From Ipomoea triloba (taxonomy: Eukaryota; Streptophyta; Magnoliopsida; Solanales; Convolvulaceae), in contig NC_044918.1 in the NCBI RefSeq assembly GCF_003576645.1, forward strand, positions 19,814,020 to 19,878,019: a stretch of 64,000 nt of DNA, given 5' to 3'. Below the pieces are notes generated by a model. It saw only the letters and a list, made by a program, of their open reading frames with translations, was not told the DNA's origin and did no database searches. Numbering within the stretch: the stretch's first letter is position 1; each line of letters starts with the position of its first letter. Position numbers and translations under genes: made by a program. Shown one piece after another: positions 25,290 to 38,131 of this stretch.

Positions 25290-25593
25290 TGATGTGGCTG
25301 GAAATGCGAAACCCAAATCAAGTTTATCCACCGAAATGGGTATCAGATTGCCGACAAAAAGATCGAATCAAATGAATGGGAACTCGAATAGCAACTGGAT
25401 GGATTGATGAATGAATGGATCAAAGAGAGATATTTATGGCAAACGGCTGAGTGAAAGACTGAAACTCTGAAAGAATTACGATACAGAAACAGAGAAGCAA
25501 AACTAGAAAGGGAAAGAGGGTACTGGATTTTGGATTTAATATTTATTGTTAATTATTGCTAATTACACATAATTTACATCATAACTAATAAAG

Positions 25594-26193
25594 GAGCAAA
25601 TATCAATTTTGATTTCACGAGTATTAATAAAATGACAATTTTAATCCTGTCTTTAGTTTCTACCAATTTCCATTCACCACTATTGTTTTAGTACCAACTT
25701 TTATTCACGATTGTTATTTTAGTGCCAAAATTAATCACAACGATCACCCATCCGTTTAAAGCATGACGAAATCTAAAATTTTTAAGAGTATCTTTTGCCT
25801 TTTTTTCAACTTAAGATTCCAATTTGAGCATGAATAAAAGAATTTAAGTCATAAGATCGATCTCAATTTGCAGTTCTCATCATCATCATCATATCTTAAT
25901 TTGAGGAGAAGAACTGATAATTAATATTAATCTTATGGCTTAAATCTATTTATTCATGCTCAAATTGATGTTTTAATTTGATAACGACGAAACTACCTTT
26001 AACAATTTCATATTTTATCATGTCTTAAAAGAATGGGTGACCGACGTAATGAATTTTGATACTAAAACAATATTCGAGAATGAAAATTGGTACTAAAACA
26101 ATAGTTGTAGATGAAAATTGATAGAAATTAAACATGTGGACCAAAATTATCATTTTGCTAATACTCGTAGGATCAAAAATTGGTATTTGCTCT
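25594..26193. mobile_element. 600-bp long-inverted-repeat element upstream of UBP22
   Basis: TAATAAAG occurs exactly at 25586-25593 and 26194-26201. Between them the two halves are inverted copies of each other: left GAGCAAATATCAATTTTGAT against right ATCAAAAATTGGTATTTGCT, with further matching blocks towards the centre (TGAGCATGAATAAA mirrored by TTTATTCATGCTCA). The 8-bp duplication fits hAT or Mutator-like elements; the long arms favour a Mutator-like MITE. No frame inside. Confidence 0.85.
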
Positions 26194-26201
26194 TAATAAA
26201 G

Positions 26202-28076
26202 TGTTCAAAATTCTTTTGGGCATGGGCTCCCAGAGCTGCTATCAAGACTCGATTATTTATCTTTGTTCATAATCTATCATTTAGGAACTAATACTCCCAC
26301 CTAACAGATCGCAATGTGGGAGTTTCGCTATTGTGAGGGTGGCTCATTGTGGGCATCAAGCACCATGGTCTACAATGCACTGTGGACTAGACTGTGGACC
26401 CTAGTCCACGATATAACTATCGGAGATGGGGGAGTAGGTTCCCTCACATTTCAGCTAACCTACATTGACTAATCCAGTGATTGGTTTACAATCTGAAAAA
26501 ACCAACACCATATTTCAACTATTGATTGGAAGATGGACAAGACATTAGCTTTAATTTTCTTTGAGGTAGCAAATTAAGTAAGATTATTCATCAGAAGTCA
26601 CTAACAACCATGAAAGTTGTAAATAAACATAAAATTATCACAATTATTTTCAATTAATTAAGGGGAATAAGACAGCACATGATATCTACTTAACCACACT
26701 TTAATTGGTAGATTCTTCAATTCCTGCTAGCAAAGCTACAATTTCCCTGTTCTTGTTTGCAGCTTCAAGGTAGGAATTGAATTTACATAGATGCAAATCT
26801 TTCTTCTTCTACCAAGTAAGGTATCTGCATCAAATCCCAACAACAAAAGGTTCAAGTGTTTTCGCCCTATTCTAAACAATAAACGGTTTTTAAACGTTAC
26901 AAAAAACAATGTCTATTTCTTAATTAAAAGCATAGCAATGTCTAATCTATGGATTCATTTGTAACAGTTTTATCTCCTAAAAGACAATGAATCAATACAA
27001 CTACCCAACTAGATTGGAGCTAATATAAGACTAAGTCTTTGCTTTTTGGTGACATTTTAAACTACAAAAACCAGTAAAAATGACTCTTGTAAAAGGTGTA
27101 CAGTACTGTATTTCTTAGCAGAATAAAGTTTCATGTGAAAGAAAAGGGCACCTACAAGCTTTAGTAATTCCTTCAATTCCTCATCTACAAGACTAGGCAA
27201 ACAAAACATTAATGAATTTTCTGCAAAGAAAATTTGGTATTATATTGGACACCCCCATAATACCAAAATCTGAAAAGCTGCAGAAAAAAGGGAGTTTTTT
27301 TGGGTCAATTTTGGTACATTGCATTTTCAGCTTTTGGCAGTTTTACCCCATTTGCAAAAGGAAAATACTCCTTAATTCTATTCTCAATTTTTACTCTTTC
27401 ACTCTTTCACTTAAACTTTTGATGTTGACATTTTCTTTAAGACCCACAAAATAAGATATATAACTCATCAATGGTTGTCATGTAGGTAATAAAAGTGAGG
27501 GAATATAAATTGAGAGTCTATGTAGTAAAACTCTTTGCAAAAGTTGCTAATTGGCATCCCATTTTATACAAAGTAGGTCAACATTTATGATTTTTCCTTC
27601 TACCACTAATAAGATGTTCGGTTGACATGAATTCCAATTTAATTACGACGTAATTCAGCGGAGCTAGAAACTACAGTGTTTGGTTATAGGGAATTACAAT
27701 TCCCTCCATTTGTGGAATTGCAATTCATGTATCCCTATGAATTGGAATTTAGCAAATCTGGGAAGGAAAAAAAAAACAAAGAAAATGACTAAATTACCCT
27801 TCATTATTATTATTATTGTTATTGTTATTACACGAGCATTTTAGTTTTCATATAACTTCTTCTCTTCTCATTCCCAATAATTCTATTCTTCCTTACCAAA
27901 CAACACAATTTGAATTCTTACTTTATTTTCACATTATTCTTTTCCTATTGAATTACAATTTCTTTCCCCCTTAATTTATTCCCTCCAACCAGACGCCATA
28001 ATTACAAATTGGGCAAAGTGGTAAAGAATGAGAGTAAAAAAGTACCATATCTTTTGTCCTCAATCTTTTCACTTAG
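26202..28076. other. Intergenic, AT-rich, no gene seen
   Basis: No supported exon. Around 27610-28000 GTTCGGTTGACATGAATTCC and TTCCCTCCAACCAGACGCC hint at another worn MITE, but ends and duplication are unclear. Confidence 0.4.
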
Positions 28077-28392
28077 GCTGTTCCCAATAGCAAAGTTATC
28101 ACGTTTTTTAAGAAATAATTTGCCACCTTGGCAGAAAGAGAGAGAAGAGAGGCAAATTGAGGCTCTCCTGCAAGTGAAGAGATTTTACAGTCAAGTGGAC
28201 CCCATTTGAATTTGATCGGTTGCATGGTACAACACGTGGATGCTTTCAAAATTTGATTGGTTGCCACTACTTTATTCTTTTTCTTTTTTTGATTTAATCA
28301 GTTTTTGTTTTTTTTTTTATTTTTCTACCATGTTCTCTTTCCTAATCACACTCTTAAAAAATCGTAATAAAATCTCACTATTGTGGAAGGCT
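28077..28392. mobile_element. MITE-like element (GGCTGTTCCCAATAG ends)
   Basis: Left end GGCTGTTCCCAATAG is roughly the inverse of right end CTATTGTGGAAGGC. The right half (CTCTTTCCTAATCACAC, CACTATTGTGGAAGGCTTTA) is related to 42404-42733, and an inverted relative may lie near 56485-56660. Confidence 0.4.
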
Positions 28393-28762
28393 TTAGACCA
28401 TTTTTCCCTCTACAGAAGTTAATAATAATGGGCGATTAACGCTGATCATTGAAAAATTTTGTGGAAAAAAAAGAACACTGACAGAATATTATGAAATAAT
28501 GAAGGTAAGATCGGATTTTAAAATGACAAAATCTAAAGAAAAATGCTGCAAGACAATTCAATAAAACTCGACTGGTAAGATACAATTTGAATAAGAAAAC
28601 AAAATTTTCAACACTTCAAACTTCAACTCCTTTCTTACTTTCTTAGTGGTGACTACATTGTATTGGGCCTTACTAATGCTTTTAAGTACTTCATATTTAG
28701 TATTAGCCTCTTCTTGAAGCCCAATGCATTTAAATCAAATTGGTACACCATAGTTCCAGTTG

Positions 28763-29187
28763 TTATGCCATGGACCTGAGTCTATGTTCATAATTTCATA
28801 ACTCTATGTTCATAATTTATAACTCCATGTTCACAATTTCATAACTCCATGTTCATAGTTTTATAACTTCATGTTCACAATTTCATAATTTCATTTTCAC
28901 AATTTCATAATTTCATATTCACAATTTTATAGTTCTACGTTCACAATTTCATAACACTATGTTCACAATTTTATAACACTATGTTCATAATTTCATAACT
29001 CTATGTTTAACAGTATCAAAACTCTATGTTCAACAGTATAACATAATTTTTGAATCTATATAACAAAATTGTGAATATAGAGTTCAAAAATTGTGAATAT
29101 TGAGTAATGTAATTTTGTATATCGAGTTCTAAAATTGTGAACATAGAATTCTAAATTTGTGAACATAGGCCTGGGTCCATAGCATAA
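28763..29187. mobile_element. TTATGC-TGGACC inverted-repeat element
   Basis: Left end TTATGCCATGGACCTGAGTC is matched by right end GGCCTGGGTCCATAGCATAA (inverse TTATGCTATGGACCCAGGCC). The inside is an array of CACAATTTCATAACTCTATG-type units, some inverted (TTGTGAATATAGAG). Related copies lie at 56837, 57209 and 62750. Confidence 0.75.
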
Positions 29188-29245
29188 TTTGCCACATGGT
29201 TCAAAAATCAAAACTACGGAGTATTAGCTAATAATAATAATAACA

Positions 29246-30030
29246 AGGGAAAATTGTATATTTCGTCCCTAAGTTATTAGGTAATTATAGAATTTGTCCT
29301 TAAATGTTGGTCGTGCTCATTTTTCACCCCTAAGCTATCATCAGCGTTGTACTTTTCGTCCCTAAGCTATATTAAGGGTGTGTTTGGTAACCCGTAAAAT
29401 GACTTCCGAAAAATGTTTTCCGAGTTTTTTGTGTTTGGCAATGTCGGGAAAATGTGGTCAACGAAAAATGTTTTCCGTTGACCAAGGAAAATCAGTTCAT
29501 TTTTCCGGAATCGCCAGAATAGCTGTTTCGCATGTTTTCGACCAAAACCAAGTCATATCACCCATGATCATGGACCAAGGCGGTGGGAAACCGCCGGAAA
29601 CCTTTGCTACATTTTATTTTTTTTATTTTTATTTTTATTTTATAAATTCTATTTTTTTTATTAAATACCATTATTTTAATAACTATTATAATTTTTTATA
29701 TTTTAAATAAAACAATTACAATGTTTAATTATACAATTCTATCCATTTTCCAAAAAATGAACCAAACACACAAAGACAGTTTTTCATAATACATCCAAAC
29801 ACTGGAAATGAAACTGTTTTCCGGAAAATAACTCATTTTCCAGAAGTCATTTTTCTGCTTTCCAAACGGACCTTAAAGTTGCAAATTTCATCCATAATAT
29901 TTTGTTAGTAAAAAGGACGAAAAGTGCAATGCCAATGATAACTTAAGGACGAAAAGTGAGTATAACCAACAATTAGAGACAAATTCTACAATTATCATAT
30001 AACTTAGGAACGAAAAATCTAATTTTCACT
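29246..30030. mobile_element. Inverted-repeat element, interrupted by a second MITE
   Basis: Left GGAAAATTGTATATTTCGTC and CCCTAAGTTAT are mirrored by ATAACTTAGGAACGAAAAAT and CTAATTTTCA on the right. The arms are split by the insertion at 29376-29872. (TAA)n flanks both sides, which hides the target duplication. Confidence 0.7.
29376..29872. mobile_element. MITE nested in the 29246-30030 element
   Basis: TTAA flanks it (29372-29375 and 29873-29876). Ends GGGTGTGTTTGG and CCAAACGGACC are imperfect inverses, and CCGTAAAATGACTTCCGAAA near the left is mirrored by CATTTTCCAGAAGTCATTTT near the right. TAA-type target choice suggests PIF/Harbinger (Tourist-like). Confidence 0.65.
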
Positions 30031-30653
30031 AATAATAATAATAATTATTATTATTATAATTATAATTATTATTATTATTAGGCATCTAAATTAGCAATAA
30101 ATAAATGAGTTGGTATTTAAAATTTTAGTGTACCATCTTAATTAGGTATAACTTGTTTTTAACCTGCTATAAGGTGTAAAAGTGTTTTAATTATCATATT
30201 TTTTAAAGCTCAATGACATGTTTAAAACTTTTTAGAGTTGGATAGCTTAATTTCATTTTTCTTACAAAATGAATGGCATATTTCAGCCTTTCCCATTATA
30301 TTTTAATGTAACTTTACTATGAATAAGGCTAGGATACTACTCTCTCCGTTTCGAATTGGTTGTCTTATTTACTTTTTACATGCTTTTTAAAAAATTAAAG
30401 TAAATGTAATGTGCTTTTCAATCATGTCCCTTACTTTTTCCTCATAAGCGTAAATTGGGAAAAGTAAAATGATGGTGATGTTCAATTTTGGAAAGAGGAC
30501 AATATTTTGGAACAAATTAAAAAGGAAAGTAAGACGGGTAAAATGGGACATGAAGTATATTATAACGTGGTTGTGGTTGTTTTTTTTTAAGTTGTTTGCC
30601 ACTCATCACTAATGAGCCCAGCATGCCTTATCCTTCTAATTTACTCTCTTATG

Positions 30654-30807
30654 GCACGTTTGGTTCGCGAAATAGGCCTAGAATGAAATAGCATTCCTAG
30701 TAATAGGCCTATTCCGCTGTTTGGTAAAACCTTCTATTCCCAAAAACAATATTCCTAGGAATGACCTATTCCTCTTGCAAGGGGAATAGATATTCCTAGC
30801 CCCCTAG

Positions 30808-30847
<40 letters not shown>

Positions 30848-31072
30848 TACTACTACTACTACTACATATTTTATAAGGGTATTTATGTCTTTTAAAACAT
30901 ATTTGAATTCTATTCCGTAAACCAACCAAACACTATAATATAATTCCTAAAGTCTATTCCTTCCACGAACCAAACAATAGAATACAATTCATATTCTATT
31001 CCTTGCATATTCCATTCCTTATGGATTAGCAATCCTACTACCTCAAAATTCATTCCGTGAACCAAACGTGTT
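30654..31072. mobile_element. MITE with GTTTGGTTCGCG ends
   Basis: Left end GCACGTTTGGTTCGCGAAAT is the inverse of right end ATTCCGTGAACCAAACGTG. Inside, GAATAGG/CCTATTC words repeat and a (TTA)n(CTA)n microsatellite sits at about 30808-30865. Confidence 0.65.
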
Positions 31073-31079
31073 GTTTTAG

Positions 31080-31976
31080 AAGTTGATGTGGCTTTCTTTT
31101 TTGATGTTGGTCTGCAGGCATTCAATGGATAAAAGCCTTAGAGCATCTAGAAGATAATTGGAAGTTATTGGAATAGTGTAAAAACAAAATGGTGATTTTA
31201 AACTGATGTGGTGGATGCAAATGTGAAGATAATGTTAGAAATAGATATTCAACATATTAGTTCAAGCACTATCCACGACAACATTCAAGAAATCAGTTCG
31301 AGACATTACTTACAGGCAGTAAGTATTAGACATAAACGCTCTCCTTTAACAAGTGACACGCCAACATACCTAGTCTGAACAATTGTTCCATTTTTGTATA
31401 AATTATATTTGTTTACTCTACATCCTGATGCTATATAAACTATAAAGTATAAACCCACATCCCCTTTGTACAATTGATCAGAGGTGAATACGAGAGAAAT
31501 GAATTATCTCTTCTCTTTAGTACCATTATACTGCTGGTCTTACTATTACTATTATATATCATTTTATTATTAGTATTATTATTATCATTATATTAGGATC
31601 ATAAATACTATAGTCCCGATCAAATTCATAACATTATCACTAAATTTCCAATAATCTAATATTTATTTTATATCCATAATCCATGTATTTCTCTCTTTAT
31701 CTTTCAAAAATACAATGGTCACACTATCACATCACATTATTAAAAAAACTATTTATTTTATTAATAAAATAATACTATTTTTTTTTTAGATAATAATGTT
31801 AGTCATGTGACATTTAAATACATTTATATTATATAGTTATATTTGTAATGGCTCTTAGTTAGTCAATAATAAGTTCCTATAGGTTAGGAGAGTTTTATGC
31901 TAACTCTCATATAGGAACTCTTTCAGTCTTGTAATTTGTTATTGAGAATTATCTACCTTCATCAATAAAATAATAC

Positions 31977-32007
<31 letters not shown>

Positions 32008-33908
32008 TAAAAGCCTCATTCTTGCTGCTTGCAATTCTGAAATGTCATAATTGCAAAGCAGCAATTACGTGTCATTTAAAAAATAAATAAATAAAAATTA
32101 AAAAAAAAAAGAAAAAAAAAAAAGAAGAAGCCATATACGCTTTATTACAAGGAGGGGAATAACAGGCTGCGGATGGCCTTAGCTAGGTATGTTGTTGCAA
32201 CTTGCAAGGAAAAAAAAAAGTGAAGCTAAAAGAACAGACGTCAAGTGTAAGATAATTGAAACAAAAGCAAAATTATTGTATGAATGCTTAAAGTTTGCAA
32301 TAATATAATATATGCTCAAGTAATGCTTTGCTGTTAGCTCCCCACACTGTCTCAAGTACAAAACTGTCTCCTTCAAAACAAATCCCAATTGGACACGAAG
32401 AAAGAGAAACAACATTATGTAATCAAGAATACTACTCGATAATAAAATGAATAATCATATTTTTCAAATAAGAGGTCATGAGATTGATCTTCAATAAAGG
32501 TAGTATTAACTCTTTGTATAGACATACATAATTAATTTTATTTTTTTTTATATTTTTATTCACTAATGACATACACATTTCAATTAATTAAAAAAAATAA
32601 ATTTTAATTTTTTCATTCTTTCTTTATTCAATTCAATAAAAATTTTTCCGCTCTTTTTTTCTTCAATAAAATTCAAGGCATTCAATGGAAATTTTACTCT
32701 TAAAAAAGTATTTTTATTTTTATTTTTTATTTTTTAAAACATAAATGATCAGCATGCCTTTCTACTGTGCTTAATTATTAATGGCTATAACTTGGGTACA
32801 ATTATTTGCAACTTGCTTCCTTTCATGGCATCTTTTACATCTGTCTTTTTCACATGCATCTTTCTTAAAAGTGAATCATTAGGGCATCAATTATGTCATC
32901 CACAATCCTAATAGCATATTCCCAAACACTAAACTGAGGTATTAAAATTTATGCTACATCTTTAATTCTTTATAACAAAATTTATTTTAATTATCTGATG
33001 AGTTCATACTAAGATATGTTAATTTCAAATAGTTTATATATAAGAGCTCTTGAAATCAATTTCCTTTATACACTAAAAAAAATGAAAAATAGTGTGTGCG
33101 TATGTGTATAAGAGTTATTATACTGTACTTAATAAACACCACCACCACCAAACTAAGAGAAAGATTACAATGTCAATCAGTATCATACCTCTTGTACTTG
33201 GTGCAAAGCTTTAAAGTACAACAAACCTTAGTCCAACATGGCTAATTAAATCATATTGGTATATATTACCAAAGACCTTGGGGTCGAGAGTCAGGGCATT
33301 GACTCTTTGTATTTTAATAGATTGAGAAAGTATGTATGGACGGATACTGTATCCTAACATAGTCAATAGTACTAAAAAAAATAAAAATTCATTGATTGGT
33401 ACGTGGAATCCAAGGTAAGTTTGTTATTTGTTGAAGCCAAGTGTGGAAAAGGAAATCCAAGAGAAGATAATGTTGTTTAGGTAAAAGACAAAGTTGTGAA
33501 AACTAAGGTAGAAAGGAACATTTTGCTTCTAAGCCTTTTTTTTGAAACAGTTGTGAAAACTAAGGTAGAAAGGAACATTTTGCTTCTGAGCCTAACATCC
33601 TTGTAAACAATAATTCTCAGGTAACGTATGACAAGTGTAGCAAGCTAAGCAATTCAATATAGACCACTTCTTACATAAGTTATCTAAGACATGGAAGCTA
33701 TGCATGGATGTCATTGTCTTGGTGACGTTTTTGGCAAGAAAGTGAAGTCTCAGAAAACATATTATGAAACAAATAGATGATTTTAAAATTTTGTAAATGT
33801 ATACCTTATCACGCTATATTTTGAAAAATAACTTATATCGGTATAATGATTATAAATCATATTGGTATATATTACCATTTCAACCGTTGACATAAATATT
33901 AGATGAAA
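31080..33908. other. Intergenic, AT-rich, no gene seen
   Basis: Microsatellites and poly-A runs dominate. A 45-bp direct repeat (GTTGTGAAAACTAAGGTAGA and following) occurs at about 33493 and 33550. CAAACCTTAGTCCAACATGG and the next bases at 33225-33253 recur at the 3' end of the MGDG synthase gene (34266-34295), so a piece of that gene's tail was duplicated. Confidence 0.45.
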
Positions 33909-34120
33909 AGGGGTAACCCTAATCAAGTTGGATATGCTATTGACTTAATAACCACAAGATTACAAGTTCAACTTCTAGTGAGAACAACTTATTGACCTTC
34001 TTGATTTGAGCCGATTAGCTATGAGCAACTTAAGCTGGTTTACTTCCTTGTGGTCCTTTGTCGGCTAAGGTCACAAGGCTGGATTTACTCTACTCACCCA
34101 AAATACTAGACAAGGAAAAA
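33909..34120 (+). mobile_element. SINE (family A), near full length
   Basis: Head with tRNA-like character (GGGTAACCCTAATCAAGTTG, then a B-box-like GATTACAAGTTCAACTTC) followed by the shared body (GATTTGAGCCGATTAGCTAT, TTACTTCCTTGTGGTCCTTT) and CTCACCCAAAA. The same family appears at 3150-3317 and 54315-54543. Confidence 0.7.
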
Positions 34121-34288
34121 AAAATCCCAACTCTGTTGTGTTGGGACTGAAAAGATGGAGTTTGTCTACAAAAAATTTATAGCTTAGATTGTGCATTCAA
34201 GCCATAGGGGCCAAAGAATGAGAACAACAAATGCTACAATTCTGTACATAACATCCTAGTACAGCAAACCTTAGTCCAACATGGCTAA

Positions 34289-36626
34289 TTAAATTAAGCT
34301 TGAGAATGATGATGTGAACATGTAAGGAATGTCTGCAAGAGGGCCCCTTTGAGATGCAAGATCATGAATGTCCTTCACAATATCAAACACGGCATTTGGT
34401 TGCGCGAGTTTGAGCGCGTTCTCAGACATCGTCTTGAGCTCGTTGGTTTTGGTACTAAACCAGTCGGCTACGATTCTAGCTGTCTCCTTGGGGCTTCGGG
34501 TGAAAACACCCGCGCCATTCTCAACTACATATGGTACATTCCCCTTTTCCTGTGAATGTGAAGTGAAAGAATGGTTTAACCAATGATCTAGTGAAATCAG
34601 CAATTTTGCTGGAAATGGTAAATGAAACATGGAAAGTTCACTAACTTGTCCGGGAATGTAATCGTTGAGAATAATGGGAAGTCCTCGGATTAACGCTTCT
34701 GCAATTGTGCCAGGTCCGGCCTAAACCATTGTCAAGTACAAATCGATTGGTAAAGTAATCCGAGAGTCGAGATAATATAGACGAAATTAAACATAATGCA
34801 GAGTTGCAGACAATGCAATAGCCATAACGCATACCTTTGTGATAATGCAGTCACAAGCTGCCATCCATTTTTCCATTTGTTTCTCAAAACCTTTAACCTT
34901 AATAGGAATGTCCCATTCGAGCTCTCGTAATGAGGCAGCGAGGGCTTCATTGCGCCCGCATATGACAACCATTTGTCCAATCGGCCTCCCACGTTCTTTA
35001 TCAAACAGAGCTTCCTCGAGAGCTTCTGCAGTTTTCTTCACCGGGCCCATCCCTTCGCCTCCCCCCATCAGCAAAACTGCTGGCAATGTTAGATCTAGCT
35101 CTAGTTCTAATCTTAGCTCGTTCTATGCAGCATCACAATCGAAAAACCAATAAGAAACAAGGACAAATAGAGAATAAACCCCCGGGGCTCAAGCAAGAAA
35201 CGAAAATTGACATTCACCTTAGAGAGAACTGCACGACAGAAAGAGGGCCGAATAGGCAACCCAAAGACACGCGTTTGAGATTCGTCTAAGCCATCTAGCA
35301 AAGCCCTCTTCGCTACCTCCTCCGAGGGACAATACAGCCGGTTGACACCAGGGTGAAACCTAAACATAAATCCAGTTTTGCTTATTAGAGTTATAATGCA
35401 ATCGAACCTGAGAGATGAAAAAAGAAACACAGAATGTAATGATAATAACAATTTACCATGTGCGATGACAAGAATTGAGATCTGTAATGACAGTGACAAA
35501 TATTACTTTCTTCTGTAGTCCTTGCCATTTAAGAACCAACAATGGAATGTGTTGCATAAGAGGATGAACACTAATTATAATGTCCGGCTTATACTCCATT
35601 AGCCCAGCCTCTACCTCCCTATAAGATTTCATGGAAATTCATCATATAAGGAAAACATTGAAACCATTGGACCCACACACGCTATAAATCTAAAACATAG
35701 TAACGAATCAACTAAATCATGGCAGTAGCCCGAGAATCAAATCTGTATAGTCGAAGACCATTTAGAAGCAACAAAGGTTGTTGGATCATGGGATCATAGA
35801 TTCATAGACTATGCATAAAGCAAAAGGGCAATCAAATGTATATAATCAAAGACCATTTAGAAGCAACAGAGTTTGTTGGATCATGGATCATAGACTACGC
35901 ATAAAGCAAAATGGCGAAATCGAACAAGAAGTTTACTTTGCATAGTAGGCAGCAATGGCAGCAAGGTAAACAGAATGAATCCACCGGGGCGATGTACCGT
36001 GAAATGCAACCTTCCAAAGCTGCACATGATTAATAAAGAACTTGTACTGCTGCTCCATGTTGTTCAATGGCCAGCCAGTGAATTCCTTCCAAACATCCTT
36101 CACAAAAACCTGCAAAAATAAAAACATAAGCCAAGAATTTTAAAACAACACATCATTACATATTAAAAAACATTATGAAATGAAACAAAAACTAAAAACC
36201 AGATTTGTTCAATTCTAAGTTTAAATTTGCCAACAGAACAAAACAACTTGTTTTAACTAACCAGTCCAGGGCTATAAATTCCTATTTTCAAAAGCTTAAT
36301 CTCTGAATAAAAAGATTACAGATTTAAAGGAATATAAAGGTAATGAAATGCAATTTCAACCTTACCCTGTATTCATCACCAAATTCCAGGTTGAAGGCAT
36401 CACGAATCGCCTCCGCCGAAGCACGGTGGCCGCCGCCGGTGTCACTCATGAGAATCAACACATTCTTGGTCCTCTCAGCTCCAATCTGCACCATTTCCAT
36501 GGTATCATCTTCTTCCTGAACATCATACTTGCGCCTCTTCTGGCTGCCGCCGCCAAACCCATAAACCCCAACTCTCTCCAACACTGTGTGTATCGATTTT
36601 CGAGGCGAATTCACTCTAACCACCAT
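34289..36626 (-). CDS. Monogalactosyldiacylglycerol synthase, type B (7 exons)
   Basis: Transfers galactose from UDP-galactose to diacylglycerol to make MGDG (GT28 family). Type-B enzymes sit on the outer plastid envelope. Exons on minus: 36626-36366, 36109-35937, 35618-35457, 35359-35218, 35122-34835, 34720-34646, 34549-34289; all phases agree, giving 453 aa against about 465-468 for Arabidopsis MGD2/MGD3. ATG at 36626 (GAAATGG) starts [11 protein letters not shown]; a long transit peptide, as in type A, is absent. Seen: [20 protein letters not shown] (about 57-76), [60 protein letters not shown] and [15 protein letters not shown], the donor and acceptor site blocks of the family. In Arabidopsis type-B genes respond to phosphate starvation; I saw no clear P1BS site in the near upstream region. 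Confidence 0.95.
35738..35920. repeat. Tandem duplication inside an MGDG synthase intron
   Basis: A unit of about 90-95 bp holding GACCATTTAGAAGCAACA and GTTGTTGGATCATGG occurs twice in a row with small differences in the intron between exons 2 and 3. Confidence 0.7.
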
Positions 36627-37789
36627 TTCCCAACACACACAAATATCTTTTTTATGTCTATATATACAAAGTTACCAACTTTTTTTTATATGTTACACCC
36701 CAGCATGAAACACAACACTAAATCTCAAGAACCTTGGAGAAACAAACACCCTTTAGCTGCCGGAAAGTGGGTTTTCCGGCGTTTGTCAGTAAGGTTGAAG
36801 AAAGATTGGTAAAATGAAAAGAAAGAGGAGAAAATGTTAAACCGTCTGAGGAAGAAGACAATCTGAGCCAGAGAAGGATCTGAGTTCGAGGAAAGATTTG
36901 GAGGTTTTTCCTGTTATAAGAAGACAGGAGGGGCAGATTATACTGGGAATTATACCATCATTGTTTTTTTGAAGATGAATTATGCCATCATTAAGAGCTT
37001 TAATTTGGTGACTAAGAAGAGAGGAATTTGTGGCCGTTGGATTCGCATTTTTGTGCCGGAAGCTCGGAATGTTCGAATGGGTAGATTCGAATCTTCTTAC
37101 AGGGCAATTAATGTAGTAGCCCACATTAATAGTTGATGTGGAATTGTTTTAATTATTTATTTGATGATGCCCCACTGCCCCTAATGGAATTACAAGTTGT
37201 AAATAAACAATTTATAAATAACTAAAGGACTCGCTTCGCATCTTATTAGTTATTACTAATTGGGAAAAGAATCAAATAGGCTCTCTAATTTTACTTGAAA
37301 AGTTAATTAAATATCTAAATTTTTTAAAGGTGTAATTAAATTCTTTAACATCTTATTTTTTGTGTAATAAAGTTCAAAAACAGGTTGGTAATTTGTGATA
37401 ATATCATAAATCATTTCCGATTAAAAACCACCTTCGACGATGACGCCGATCACCGGAAAAGTCAACCGGCAATCAATTCTAGTCGCCATCTCTGGGAAGG
37501 CGACTAGTGTTGTCACCTTCCTAAATACGAAGTAATACTTTTTCGTTTGAATTTCTCTAAGACTTTTTAATTCTCTTTCGGGTAGCATTGTCATTGTCTT
37601 TATCGGTATTGGTATTGGTTTGGTAATGTGTCATGTGCAATTGTATTATTGTAGTTGTATAGAGGGTAGTGCATGCAATGAGATTATGATGTAGGAAGTT
37701 GTGGATTTGTCCCGTTGTATCTTTTCAATGCGTTAAGTCTGTCACAATATTCTATTGCCCTACATTGACATTTTTAATAATGAGTTTTA
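36627..37789. other. Upstream of the MGDG synthase gene, no gene seen
   Basis: Likely holds the promoter and leader of the minus-strand gene starting at 36626; a TATATATA stretch lies at about 36659-36667, 35-40 bp before the start codon, which is close for a TATA box. No supported reading frame. Confidence 0.35.
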
Positions 37790-38131
37790 AATCAATTTAT
37801 TGGGTTATTTGTATGTCTTCTTTGTTAACAAATCCTCCCTAAGTAATTAATATGATTGACTTCAAACTTTTAAACAAATTTTTTTTTATGTTATTAACAT
37901 AATACTTGGTAAATAAATATATACGGCGTAACATTAATTTGTTAGTATAACTTTGATATTTAATTACAAGATAATGTAAAAAGAAAATAATGAACAATAT
38001 AGTGAATATAATTAATTAATAAATTTGAAGGTAATGAATCTTTGCATTGGAGAAAATATAGACAATATAACTAATGAAATTATATCTCTTTTTAAATTTT
38101 TTGATAATGAATAATTTTTTTTGAATAAAGG

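Noticed and set aside
25290..25331. Upstream GTG start for UBP22
   Set aside because: Nuclear plant genes very rarely use GTG; the ATG at 25289 is the first in frame.
34349..34586. Plus-strand frames over the end of the MGDG synthase gene
   Set aside because: Antisense to conserved exon 7; no independent signature.
36627..36638. GTG start four codons upstream in the MGDG synthase gene
   Set aside because: The ATG at 36626 has a good context and the family-like start MVVRVNS.
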